This document shows positions 7,891 through 16,367 of a DNA stretch of 64,000 nucleotides, one piece after another. Both the position numbers and the translations under genes were made by a program. Each line of letters begins with the position of its first letter. Positions within the stretch are counted from its first letter, which is position 1. The notes beneath the pieces are model-generated. The model did no database searches. It was not told the origin of the DNA and was given only the letters and a program-made list of their open reading frames with translations. Origin of the DNA: Actinoplanes palleronii (lineage in GTDB: Bacteria > Actinomycetota > Actinomycetes > Mycobacteriales > Micromonosporaceae); contig NZ_BOMS01000134.1 of the NCBI RefSeq assembly GCF_016862315.1, forward strand, positions 1 through 64,000. Reading direction: 5' to 3'.

Positions 7891-10593
7891 TCAGTCGGCG
7901 AGCGTGCCGTCGGCGACCGCGACCGGGATCGGGTCGCTGAAGTCCGGCGGGTACAGCAGCACCTGGAAGCGGACGTGCTCGGCGCCCTCGGCCACCCCGT
8001 CCGCGACGGTCGGCACCGCGAACTCCACCGACGTGGTGCCCGGCTCGATCTCGACGAACGGCTGCAGGCCGGTGCCGGACAGCGGCCGGGACGGCTCCGG
8101 ATCCTCGCCGGAGTTGTTCTGGAACCACTCCGGGTCGACGTCGGTCGACGACAACTCCGGCCCGGTCGCCGGCGCCTCCGGCTGGAGGAGCAGGTAGAGA
8201 TAGCTGTCGGCGGGCGCCGACAGGTGCAGCGTCCAGGTCAGCGGCGAACCCTCGGCCGCGGTGGCCGGCGCGACCGTGACGGTCGGCACCGGGTCGTCCT
8301 CGCGGACGTGCAGACCGCCGATGTAGTCGCCCACCACCGCATTGCTGACCGCCTTCGCGGCGAGCGGATACCGCTGGTCACCGCCGTAGGTGGTGTTGCC
8401 CACCACCGAGATCGGCACCGGGACCCGGGACGCGCCCGGCTTGACGGCCGCCACCCAGGACCGGATGTCGCCGGTGACCGGGTCGCTCAGGAACAGCCGC
8501 ACCTTGGCCTTCAGCCGGCCGCGCGACACCACCGGCACCGAGTAGGTCGTGGAGCCCGCGTCGCCCTCGTCGACGGTCAGGCCACCGACGTCGACGCGGT
8601 CGAGTGCGGCCGGTCGGGGCGCCGGGCTGCCCGGCTGCCATCCCCAGGCGTCGATCAGCCACGCCGGGCCGGAACCCTGCGGGGTGATTTCCAACCCCGC
8701 GATGGTACGCAGGGAGCGCGGCAGCGGAAGCCGGACCTCCTGCGCCCAGTACGACGTGGTCAGCTCGGTACCGGGCACCCCGGTGACCGTGGTGCTGCCC
8801 AGCGAGGTGCGCCGGCCCCGGCCGTCGGTGACGGTCACGGCGAACGAGGTGGCGGGAGCGTTCGGCGGCACGATCAGCCGCAGCGCCAGCGCCTTGGATC
8901 CGGTCACCGGCATCGCCGTGGCCGGTCGCAGCGTGGCGGTGGCGCCGCCGGTGAGCGCGACAGCCACCCGCTCGGGTTCCGGCCCGGCGAACGCCACGAA
9001 GTGCGGCGACCCACCGACCCACGAGTTGTTGACCAGGCACGCCTTCTCCGGCTGGTCGGCGACCTGGTCACAGAGCTTGGCGTTGCGTACCGTCAGATCC
9101 TGACTTGGAATGATCACCGGAGTGCGGCGGGCGCCGATCGCGTGGGTCAGCACCCGCGCCGGGCCGGCCGACCGCGCCCGGACACCGGAACCGTCCAGCA
9201 GCGGGCGAGCCCGGTCGTCCCCGCCGACGAACAGCCGCGCCGCGGTCGCGATGTACGTGGCGCCGACCGTCTGCTCCTGCTGCGGGGTGAGCCGGGTCGG
9301 AGCGAAGTCGGGCGTGCAGAGCGGGTCGGGTTCCTCGCTGCCGAAGTCGTCGGTGGCCGGCCCGATCGCCTGCCCCGGCGTCCACTCGGTGTTGAAGTAG
9401 TTGTGGTTGGCGCCGATCACGTAGAGCGCGCTGTGCAGCGCCCGCCCGGCGCCGATGCCCCGGGACGCGTCGATGAACAGCTGCCCCTGCAGGTCGGAGA
9501 CGTCGCCGTCACAGCCGGGCAGGATCGTCGCCGACGGCACCTCGGGGTGCGGGTTCTGCCCGAAAATGGTCGGCCCGATCAGCAGCAGTCCGCGGATCGT
9601 CCAGCGGACCCGGCCGTGGTAGTCGTCCTGCGCGGCCGGCGGCGGGGTGAGACTGTCCAGCGCGGCCCGGCTGACGCCTTCGCCGCCGCGGGAGTGTCCC
9701 ATCAGGAAGACCTTCGACAGGTCCGCGCGCGGCGCCTTCCGCACGATGGCGGGTGCGTTCCGGCGCCCGCTGCCGGCCCAGTCGGCCCAGTGCGCGAGGT
9801 GCATGCGGACCAGGGACGAGCGGGCCTGCGCCCCGGCGTCGTCGTCGCCGTTGTCGTACGCGTTGATGCCGTTGGCCGAGATCGACACCGTGACGTAGCC
9901 CTGCGAGGCGAGCAGCTGCTGCGCCTGCAGGTACCCGCGGTAGCTGGGCACCGCCTGGGACCCGGTCGCGCAGGGCCAGGCCAGGCTGATCGAGTCCAGG
10001 TCGTCGCCGGTGAAACACGTCCAGTGCCGGCCGTGCAGGAACAGCGCGAGCGGCCGGCGGCCCGGCGCGTTCGTCGGCGCGACCACGACGGCCTGCATCT
10101 CGACCGGCACCGGATAGTCCGACAGGTGCACGCCCGGCAGCGTGTACTCGCCGGTCGTCGTCGCGTACGGTCCCTTGACCCCGGGGTCGACCGGGTTCGC
10201 CGGTTGCGCGGGCCCGGTGGCCGGCGTGCTCGCCGCCCGGCGCTGCGCCGGCTTCGGTGCCGCCGCGTCCACCCGCTTGCCGCCGACCCGGACCTGCAGG
10301 TCGCTCAGCGGTCCGGACCGGCCCTGCGGCAGGGTGAACGTGCGCAGGTCGGCGGCGCCCTCGGCCCGGCCGAGCAGCCGGTCACCGGACCAGAACTCGA
10401 CCGCCGCGTCACCCGGCGGGATCAGCCGGTCGCTGGTCCAGGTCAAGGCCTGCTTTTTTCCGCCGGCGCCGTCGAGGGACCAGCCGGGTGGCAGCGCGCT
10501 CGCCGCCGGTTCCGGTGGATCGGCCCAGGCGGGAGCCGACGTTCCGAGCAGCAGAGTGCTTGCCACCACCGCGGCGGCCAAGATTCTTCGCAT
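7891..10593 (-). CDS. Large secreted alpha/beta hydrolase with C-terminal Calx-beta-like domain
   Basis: This 900-residue exported protein has a signal peptide (MRRILAAAVVASTLLLGTSA...AWA, cleavage near residue 25) and a linker rich in Ala/Pro. An alpha/beta hydrolase core covers about residues 150-460. It contains LALFLHGRHWTCF (oxyanion region), the nucleophile elbow GHSRGGEG near residue 300, and a late ANHNYFN histidine region. Beta-sandwich segments follow. The C-terminal 150 residues resemble Calx-beta repeats (TVTVAPATAAEGSPLTWTL and DGVAEGAEHVRFQV). It probably acts outside the cell as an esterase, lipase or cutinase-like enzyme; the substrate is not readable. It is followed by two strong hairpins and transcribed alone. 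Confidence 0.8.
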   Translation of the reverse strand: MRRILAAAVVASTLLLGTSAPAWADPPEPAASALPPGWSLDGAGGKKQALTWTSDRLIPPGDAAVEFWSGDRLLGRAEGAADLRTFTLPQGRSGPLSDLQVRVGGKRVDAAAPKPAQRRAASTPATGPAQPANPVDPGVKGPYATTTGEYTLPGVHLSDYPVPVEMQAVVVAPTNAPGRRPLALFLHGRHWTCFTGDDLDSISLAWPCATGSQAVPSYRGYLQAQQLLASQGYVTVSISANGINAYDNGDDDAGAQARSSLVRMHLAHWADWAGSGRRNAPAIVRKAPRADLSKVFLMGHSRGGEGVSRAALDSLTPPPAAQDDYHGRVRWTIRGLLLIGPTIFGQNPHPEVPSATILPGCDGDVSDLQGQLFIDASRGIGAGRALHSALYVIGANHNYFNTEWTPGQAIGPATDDFGSEEPDPLCTPDFAPTRLTPQQEQTVGATYIATAARLFVGGDDRARPLLDGSGVRARSAGPARVLTHAIGARRTPVIIPSQDLTVRNAKLCDQVADQPEKACLVNNSWVGGSPHFVAFAGPEPERVAVALTGGATATLRPATAMPVTGSKALALRLIVPPNAPATSFAVTVTDGRGRRTSLGSTTVTGVPGTELTTSYWAQEVRLPLPRSLRTIAGLEITPQGSGPAWLIDAWGWQPGSPAPRPAALDRVDVGGLTVDEGDAGSTTYSVPVVSRGRLKAKVRLFLSDPVTGDIRSWVAAVKPGASRVPVPISVVGNTTYGGDQRYPLAAKAVSNAVVGDYIGGLHVREDDPVPTVTVAPATAAEGSPLTWTLHLSAPADSYLYLLLQPEAPATGPELSSTDVDPEWFQNNSGEDPEPSRPLSGTGLQPFVEIEPGTTSVEFAVPTVADGVAEGAEHVRFQVLLYPPDFSDPIPVAVADGTLAD

Positions 10594-10647
10594 GCCGCCT
10601 GTCTAGTAGAGGCATGCAAATCAATCTATCGTCGGCACGTCCAGACC

Positions 10648-10704
10648 CCGGCTGGCGCTCAGGGGTGTCATCCCCGCCTCGAGACACCCCGGAGAGCCAG
10701 CCGG
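10648..10704. repeat. Palindromic element copy 2 (degenerate)
   Basis: Left arm 10648-10669 and right arm 10683-10704 pair over 20 of 22 bases around a 13-base loop. The outer CCGGCTGG/CCAGCCGG is conserved and the core is CAGGGGTGTC against GACACCCCGG. It lies between two leftward genes, 105 bases beyond the aldo/keto reductase stop and 55 bases upstream of the secreted hydrolase start. Of the five copies it has the loosest loop. Confidence 0.8.
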
Positions 10705-10723
10705 CCACCGCAACGGGCGCCGC

Positions 10724-10833
10724 GGTCAGTTGCCGACGCCGACGCCGGCCGGTCCGTGGGCCCGCGCGGACGCCGGCCGGTCCGTGGCCCCCGGCGGATG
10801 TCGGCCGGTCAGTTGCCGACGCCGACGCCGGCC
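10724..10833. repeat. 27-base direct repeat copying the 3' end of the aldo/keto reductase gene
   Basis: The 27 bases at 10807-10833 hold the last codons and stop of the aldo/keto reductase gene (encoding AGVGVGN and stop). They recur exactly at 10724-10750, 83 bases further downstream. The space between contains a second repeated word, GACGCCGGCCGGTCCGTGG, at 10741-10759 and again at about 10769-10787. The tail of the gene appears to have been duplicated, perhaps by slippage or an imprecise excision. Confidence 0.75.
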
Positions 10834-11804
10834 ATGAACGCCGACGGGTAGCGGTCGCCGCGCGCCGCGCCCCTCGGCACCGCCCGCTCGATCTCGGCCA
10901 GTTCCTCCGCCGTGAACGTCACGTCGAGGGCCGGCAGCGCCTCGGCCAGCCGCACCCGGGTGCGGGCGCCGACCACCGGCACGATGTCCTGGCCCTGCGC
11001 GGCGACCCAGGCGATGGCGAGCTGGGCGACCGTGCAGCCCTTGGCCTCGGCGATCCGGCGCAGCGCGGTGACCAGGGCCAGGTTGTGATCGGCGTTCTCG
11101 CCCTGGAATCGCGGCATCATCCCGCGGTGGTCGCCGGCGCGCACCTCGGCCGGGTTCCAGTGCCCGGAGATCAGGCCGCGGCTCAGCACACCGTAGGCGG
11201 TCATCCCGATCCCCAGCTCCCGCAGCACCGGCAGCACCTCGGCCTCCACCGCCCGGCTGATCAGCGAATACTCGATCTGCAGGTCGGCGATCGGGTGCAC
11301 CGCGTGCGCCCGCCGGATCGTCTCGGCGCCGACCTCGGAGAGCCCGACGTGCCGCACGTACCCGGCGTCGATCATCTCCTTGATCGCGCCGACGGTCTCC
11401 TCGATCGGCACCGCCGGGTCGAGCCGGGCCGGGCGGTAGACGTCGATGTAGTCGACGCCCAGCCGGGTCAGCGAGTAGGCCAGCAGGTTCTTCACCGCGA
11501 CCGGCCGCCCGTCCTGCCCGTTGAATCCGCCACCGGGCTGGGTCAGGCCGCCGAACTTCACGCTCAGCAGGTAGTCCTCGCGCTTGCGGCCCCGCAGCGC
11601 CTCGGCGAGCAGCATCTCGTTGTGCCCGGTCGCGTAGTGGTCGCCGGTGTCGATCAGCGTGACGCCGGCGTCCAGCGCGGCGTGCACGGTGGCGATGCTC
11701 TCGGCCCGGTCGGCGTCGCCGTAGGCGCCGTTCGACATGCCCATCGCGCCGAGCCCGAGGGCGGAGACGGCCGGACCGGTGTTTCCCAGCATTCGTGTCT
11801 GCAT
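10809..11804 (-). CDS. Aldo/keto reductase
   Basis: This 331-residue NADP-dependent aldo/keto reductase has the TIM-barrel catalytic set. Asp and Tyr fall in LIDTGDHYATGHNE, a Lys in LLSVKFGG, and the position usually occupied by the catalytic His falls in IDVYRPAR, where Arg/Pro replaces the usual LHR. The rest of the family pattern is present (GLSEVGAETIRRAHAVHPI, then a cofactor-binding VPVVGARTRVRLAEAL). Members reduce aldehydes or ketones. It is divergent from the XRE regulator at 11907 with 102 bases between them, a common actinobacterial pairing in which the regulator controls the reductase. Confidence 0.88.
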   Translation of the reverse strand: MQTRMLGNTGPAVSALGLGAMGMSNGAYGDADRAESIATVHAALDAGVTLIDTGDHYATGHNEMLLAEALRGRKREDYLLSVKFGGLTQPGGGFNGQDGRPVAVKNLLAYSLTRLGVDYIDVYRPARLDPAVPIEETVGAIKEMIDAGYVRHVGLSEVGAETIRRAHAVHPIADLQIEYSLISRAVEAEVLPVLRELGIGMTAYGVLSRGLISGHWNPAEVRAGDHRGMMPRFQGENADHNLALVTALRRIAEAKGCTVAQLAIAWVAAQGQDIVPVVGARTRVRLAEALPALDVTFTAEELAEIERAVPRGAARGDRYPSAFMAGVGVGN

Positions 11805-11906
11805 GCCGTTGAGCCTGCGCCGGGTTCCGGGGGCGCGGGAGCGGAGCGCTTATCGTGGGAGAGCCACTCCCTGTCTCGTCCGGGCCTGGCGAGAGAGCAT
11901 GGTGGC

Positions 11907-12767
11907 ATGCAGCGTGACCAGCTCGCCGACTTCCTGCGCCGCCGCCGCGAGGCGATCCGGCCGGCCGAGGTCGGCATCGCCGAAGGACCCCGCCGGCGCA
12001 CCACCGGCCTGCGCCGCGAAGAGGTGGCGATGCTCGCCGGCATGTCGGTCGACTACGTGATCCGCCTCGAACAGGGCCGCAGCAGCCAGCCGTCGACCCA
12101 GCTGCTCACCGCCCTGGCCCGCGCCCTGCGCCTCTCCGACGACCAGCGCGACCACCTGTTCCGCCTGGCCGGCCACCAGCCGCCACCCGCCGACGGCGTC
12201 GCCCGCCTGGCCCGCGCCGGCCTGGTCCGCATGCTCGACCTGCTCCGCGACACCCCCGCCATGGTCATCTCCGACCTCGGCGAGGTCCTGGCCCAGAACC
12301 GCACCTCGATCCTGGTGGCCGGCGACCACAGCGGCTTCACCGGCGACCGCCGCTACCTGACCTACCGCTGGTTCACCGAACCCGAGGCGCAAGCCGGCCA
12401 TCCCCAGTCCGAAATCGATCGCCATGCCCGCCAGATCGTCTCCGACCTGCGCGCCGTCGTCGGCCGCCGCTCCGGCGACCCGGTCGTCACCGGCCTGCTC
12501 ACTCGGCTGCAGGCGGCGAGTCCGCACTTCCGGGAGTTGTGGGACGAGCACGAGGTGGGTGTCCGCCGCGCCGACCGCAAGACGCTGATCCACCCGCGAG
12601 TCGGCCCGCTCCTGATGGACTGCGAGACGCTCGTGACCCCGGACCTGGGCCAGCAGCTGGTGGTCCTGACCCCGGCCGACGCCGACACCCGCGACCGACT
12701 GAACCTCCTGTTGGTCCTCGGCACCGAGGAATTCCCCGCGTCGCTGTCCGGCACCGGCCCCCGCTGA
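11907..12767 (+). CDS. XRE-family regulator with MmyB-like ligand domain
   Basis: This 286-residue transcription factor has an N-terminal helix-turn-helix (about residues 5-75; TGLRREEVAMLAGMSVDYVIRLEQGR). A C-terminal PAS-like MmyB/MLTR domain of about 170 residues (VISDLGEVLAQNRTSILVAGD onward) follows; in this family it binds fatty-acid-like ligands. The ATG at 11907 gives the standard family start MQRDQLADFLRRRREAI. The neighbouring divergent aldo/keto reductase is the probable target. Family assignment is strong; ligand is inferred. Confidence 0.9.
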   Translation: MQRDQLADFLRRRREAIRPAEVGIAEGPRRRTTGLRREEVAMLAGMSVDYVIRLEQGRSSQPSTQLLTALARALRLSDDQRDHLFRLAGHQPPPADGVARLARAGLVRMLDLLRDTPAMVISDLGEVLAQNRTSILVAGDHSGFTGDRRYLTYRWFTEPEAQAGHPQSEIDRHARQIVSDLRAVVGRRSGDPVVTGLLTRLQAASPHFRELWDEHEVGVRRADRKTLIHPRVGPLLMDCETLVTPDLGQQLVVLTPADADTRDRLNLLLVLGTEEFPASLSGTGPR

Positions 12768-12815
12768 CGGCCTCGTCCGAGGTCCCGTGACTGGCCGGTC
12801 GGTAGGGTCTCGACC

Positions 12816-13709
12816 ATGGACGTTGTCGTGGTGGGCGCCGGGATCGCCGGGCTGTCGTGTGCGCAGGCGTTGCGCGAGGGCGGCGCTCGGGTACGCGTGG
12901 TCGAGCGAGGCCGGGTGCCCGGCGGCCGGTTGGCCAGCAAGCGGTACGACGGCCGCTACGCCGACATCGGCGCCGCCTACCTGGTCGCCGACGACCCGGA
13001 CTTCACCGCGCAGGTCACCTCGTGGGAGTCGCGCGGGCTCGCCCGGCCGTGGACCACCGCCCTGCGGGTCTATCCCGGCGGGCAGGAGAGCTCCGGACCG
13101 GTGCGGTGGGCGGCGCCCGGCGGGCTGCGGTCACTGGCCGCCGACCTCGCCGCCGGGCTCGACGTACGGCTGTCGACGCCGATCACCACCGTCCCCGAGG
13201 ACGCGGACGCCGTGGTGCTGGCCATGCCCGGTCCCCAGGCCCTGCGGCTGGCTCCGCCACCGGCGATCGCCCTTGCGGCAGGTGCGCAGACCTGGCAGCC
13301 GGTGATCGCTGCCGTCCTCACCTATCCGTCCCGCGAGTGGGGCGATCTGCGCGGCGCCTTCGTCAACGAGAGTCCACTGCTCGCCACGGTGTGCGACGAC
13401 GGTGACCGTCGCGGCGACGGCGCCCCGGTGCTCGTCGCCCACTCGACCGCCGCGCTGGCGGCCCGGCATCTGACCGCCCCCGAGTCGGCCGGGCCGATTC
13501 TCGCCGAGGCCGTCGGGGAGCTGCTCGGTATCGCCGCGAAGCCCGAGGTGCACGTGCACCGCTGGACTTATGCCCAGCCGGTGGCCACCACCGGCGCCCT
13601 CTACGCCGTGGACGGCCGGGTCTGGCTCTGTGGTGACGCCTTCGGCCGCCCGCGCGTCCAGACCGCCTGGCTCTCCGGCCGTGCGGTGGCCCGGGCCGTG
13701 CTCGGCTGA
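12816..13709 (+). CDS. FAD-dependent oxidoreductase, renalase-like
   Basis: This 297-residue flavoprotein opens with a dinucleotide-binding motif VVVGAGIAGLSCAQAL and the following VERGRVPGGRLASKR, as in renalase and amine-oxidase-like NAD(P)/FAD oxidoreductases. The C-terminus has the matching FAD contact VDGRVWLCGDAFGRPRVQTAWLSGRAVA. Length fits the short renalase-like group. It may oxidise a reduced pyridine nucleotide isomer or amine, but the substrate cannot be read. It stands alone, 48 bases after the XRE gene and converging on the GT2 gene, with a hairpin between. Confidence 0.82.
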   Translation: MDVVVVGAGIAGLSCAQALREGGARVRVVERGRVPGGRLASKRYDGRYADIGAAYLVADDPDFTAQVTSWESRGLARPWTTALRVYPGGQESSGPVRWAAPGGLRSLAADLAAGLDVRLSTPITTVPEDADAVVLAMPGPQALRLAPPPAIALAAGAQTWQPVIAAVLTYPSREWGDLRGAFVNESPLLATVCDDGDRRGDGAPVLVAHSTAALAARHLTAPESAGPILAEAVGELLGIAAKPEVHVHRWTYAQPVATTGALYAVDGRVWLCGDAFGRPRVQTAWLSGRAVARAVLG

Positions 13710-13720
13710 CCAGCCGGCAA

Positions 13721-13742
13721 CCGGGAGATCCTCGTCTCCCGG
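13721..13742. terminator. Bidirectional terminator hairpin
   Basis: CCGGGAGA (13721-13728) and TCTCCCGG (13735-13742) pair perfectly around a six-base loop. The hairpin lies in the 52 bases between the convergent FAD oxidoreductase and GT2 genes. Confidence 0.65.
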
Positions 13743-13761
13743 CCACCGGACCGGTCGCCGG

Positions 13762-15672
13762 TCAGGCCGCCCGAGCCAGCTGGTCCGGAGACCGGTCCGG
13801 CCTGGTGTCGGTGGCTGACGCCAGCTCGGCTGTGGTCACGTAACCTGCCTCGACGGCCAGGTCACCCAGGCGCCGCCACGGCCCGTCGGTCATCACCTGC
13901 AGGTCGAGCAGCTCGCCCAGCTGTTCCTCGGTGATCAGCCCAGCGGTCATCAGGAGCTGGCCGACCCGGCGACTCGCGACCACGGGCTGGGTACGTGACC
14001 AGCGGCCCAGCGCCAGATGAACGATCGGCGCCAGGCAGGTGACGATGGTCAGCACGGCCCAGAAGTACAACGACACGAAGCTGTGGTGCCTCGCGACGCC
14101 GGCGGCGATGCAGGCGCCGCTCACCGCGGCCCAGGCCAGGTGGGGCCGGAACGCGCGCCAGGTGTCGCCGGTCGCGGCGGAACCCTTGGGGGTGACCACG
14201 TAGGCGAGCGGGCGTCCGGCCAGCTGGGCGGCCGCCGCGGCGAGGTAGACCGGTGCGGTGATCAGTTCGAGCGCCATGCCGCTCAGGCCCCACGAGCGGC
14301 GCTCGTGGGCGACCAGATTGAACCGGCGGGTGAACTGGACGAAAGCCAGTCCGGCCGCGACGTTGATCAGGAACAGCAGTGCCCAGATCATGCTGGGGAG
14401 CCGGGTGATGGTGACCCCGCCGACCAGGTACAGGGCGGTGAGGAAGATGCCACTGACCCAGGAGATCGCGGTGGTCGGGTAGTGCGTCTGCAACGCCGCG
14501 AACGACAGCCGCTGGCTCACCTGCGGCATGCGGCGCAGCACCGCCGGTGAGTGGCTGCGAGCGATCTGCCAGATCCCGTAGGCCCAGCGTTTCTGCTGGC
14601 TGAAGAAGTCGGAGTAGGTCGCCGGTCCTTCACCGACCGCGATCACGTCGGGGGTGTAGACGCCGCGCCACGCGTGACCGGTGGCCGGGTTGGTCGCGGC
14701 GAAGATCACCATCGAGGTGAGGTGGTCCTCGATGATCGAGTCCTGGTACCCGTTGATCTGCTGGAACGCGGCGGGCCGATAGAGGTGGTTGGTGCCGATC
14801 AGCAGCGGGGCGCCACGCCCGTTCCCGCCGCGCTGGATCACCCCGTGGAACAGGTACGCGAGTTCGGCGGCGCCGCGCGCGACGAACGACTCCGTCAGGT
14901 TCGCGTACACCTGCGGCGCCACCACGAAGGCGGTGTCCGGGTCGGCGAAGTAGCCGAGCGTTCGTTCCAGGAAGTTCGGATAGGGGACGTGGTCGGGGTC
15001 CATCTGCGCCACCACGTCGTACTCGCTCTCGTGGGCGGAGCGCCAGGCGTTGTGGTTGCCGTGTTTTGTCCGGGCCTTGAACGCGCCGGCGGGCTGGTTC
15101 CAGTCCGGCTGGCCCTTGCGGCTGAAGTGGCGCACTCCGAGCCGTTCGCAGCGGCGCCGTACCTCGGGGTCGTCGCCCTCATCGAGCAGCCAGACGTCGA
15201 GGACACCGTCGTGCCGGATCCGCCGCATCGCCCGCAGGGTCGCCATGACCAGCTCGACAGGCTCCTTGCCGGGCACGATCGTGGTCAGCACCGCCACCCG
15301 CAGACCGGGTGGGGGCACCATCGGAATCGGGTCCCTGGCCCGGGCGGCGAAGAACGTCAGCACCAGCGTCCGCAGCGCCACGATGACCTGCATGGCGACC
15401 ATGACGAGCAGGCCGATCACGGAACAGACCGCCAGGACGGCGTTCTTCGACTGCAGCACCGGCAGGTTGCCCGGCATCAGCAGATAGATCGCCAGGGCGA
15501 TGGCCGCACCCACGTGCAGCAGGCCGAGCGCCCGCAGGGTCCAGTCGTCGCGGCGGGAGTACGCCGGCCGATAGCCGACGCGGGATCGCGTCGGCTGGAG
15601 TGCTCCGGTGAGTTCAGTGGCGGCACGCCCGTAGAGGGCGCCGGGTATTCGGCGTTCGACGTGGTCGTTCAT
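13762..15672 (-). CDS. Membrane GT2 glycosyltransferase with C-terminal MshEN-like domain
   Basis: This 636-residue processive-type family 2 glycosyltransferase has two N-terminal membrane helices (about 48-110). The catalytic domain carries DEGDD (164-168), DPDH (225-228), ED (315-316) and QQKRW (359-363), the D, DxD, D, QxxRW set of cellulose-synthase-like enzymes. More helices run from about 400 to 560. Residues 569-621 match the MshEN repeat twice: RVGQLLMTAGLITEEQLGEL and RLGDLAVEAGYVTTAEL. In known MshEN proteins this pattern binds c-di-GMP, and the order GT2 then MshEN is that of E. coli NfrB. A c-di-GMP-controlled exopolysaccharide synthase is the best reading. The start is chosen at MNDHVERRIPG; an ATG 13 codons upstream is possible. 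No partner genes adjoin it. Confidence 0.85.
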   Translation of the reverse strand: MNDHVERRIPGALYGRAATELTGALQPTRSRVGYRPAYSRRDDWTLRALGLLHVGAAIALAIYLLMPGNLPVLQSKNAVLAVCSVIGLLVMVAMQVIVALRTLVLTFFAARARDPIPMVPPPGLRVAVLTTIVPGKEPVELVMATLRAMRRIRHDGVLDVWLLDEGDDPEVRRRCERLGVRHFSRKGQPDWNQPAGAFKARTKHGNHNAWRSAHESEYDVVAQMDPDHVPYPNFLERTLGYFADPDTAFVVAPQVYANLTESFVARGAAELAYLFHGVIQRGGNGRGAPLLIGTNHLYRPAAFQQINGYQDSIIEDHLTSMVIFAATNPATGHAWRGVYTPDVIAVGEGPATYSDFFSQQKRWAYGIWQIARSHSPAVLRRMPQVSQRLSFAALQTHYPTTAISWVSGIFLTALYLVGGVTITRLPSMIWALLFLINVAAGLAFVQFTRRFNLVAHERRSWGLSGMALELITAPVYLAAAAAQLAGRPLAYVVTPKGSAATGDTWRAFRPHLAWAAVSGACIAAGVARHHSFVSLYFWAVLTIVTCLAPIVHLALGRWSRTQPVVASRRVGQLLMTAGLITEEQLGELLDLQVMTDGPWRRLGDLAVEAGYVTTAELASATDTRPDRSPDQLARAA

Positions 15673-15902
15673 ACCTGTGTGCACCAGTCCTGTCCTCGGT
15701 TGTCCTTTCATCGGCCGCGTGGGTGGTGGTCCGAGCTTTTGCCACGCCCGTCCTGCCCGCCGGATCGGGCGGGCACCGGGTCGGAGCAGGAGAGGTGCTG
15801 GACCCGGGTGTTGACGCCCAGGTGCGGGAGGGTCACCGAGGTGGTCGCGACGCCGAGGCTCGGCGAGACGGTGGCTGCCGGGCCGGGTAGGTCGGCCGGG
15901 CA

Positions 15903-16319
15903 CTATTCCGTTCCGCGGGCGGGTGCCGCGGCGACGACTTCGACCTCCAGGGTGAGGCCGGGCAGGAACAGTCCGCTGACCTGGACCGTGGTGCTGGCCG
16001 GCGGGTCCGCCGGGAAGATCCGGCGCCGGACCGCGGCGTAGGCCGGGAGATCGGCCAGATCCATCATGTACGTCCGGACGTGCAGGACGTCGCCGAACCC
16101 GGCACCGTGCGCGGCGAGCAGCCCGCCGATGATCTCGAAGATCCGGGTGGCCTGGGCTCCGGTGTCGCCGGGTGCGACGACCGCGCCGGCGTCGTCGACC
16201 GCCACCTGGCCGGCCAGGGTGAGCAGGGCGCCGCCGGGCAGGTCCAGGCGGGCGACGTTCGCGAACCGATCCGCGTAGGGCGCGGCCACCGAGGCGGGGT
16301 TGTCGAGGGTGAGTTTCAC
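15903..16319 (-). CDS. RidA (YjgF/YER057c/UK114) family protein
   Basis: This 138-residue protein has the RidA fold and signature. LTLAGQVAVDDAGAVV is an early strand, VLHVRTYMMDLADLPAYAAVRR the helix region, and RRRIFPADPPASTTVQVSGLFLPGLTLEVEVVA the C-terminal active-site strands; the Arg in RTYMMD is at the usual catalytic position. RidA proteins deaminate reactive enamine/imine intermediates. The GTG start has GGAGG five bases upstream. It lies 48 bases downstream of the beta-hydroxyacid dehydrogenase gene on the same strand, so the two are probably co-transcribed and may clean up or process the same metabolite. Confidence 0.9.
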   Translation of the reverse strand: MKLTLDNPASVAAPYADRFANVARLDLPGGALLTLAGQVAVDDAGAVVAPGDTGAQATRIFEIIGGLLAAHGAGFGDVLHVRTYMMDLADLPAYAAVRRRIFPADPPASTTVQVSGLFLPGLTLEVEVVAAAPARGTE

Positions 16320-16367
16320 GGAGTCCTCCAGGGGGTCACGAGCGTGTTCCGGTGCGGCCCCGGCGAG

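Noticed and set aside
10809..12767. Toxin-antitoxin reading of the divergent aldo/keto reductase and XRE gene
   Set aside because: The XRE protein is the full-length MmyB type with a ligand domain, and the partner is a metabolic reductase; this is an ordinary regulator-target pair.
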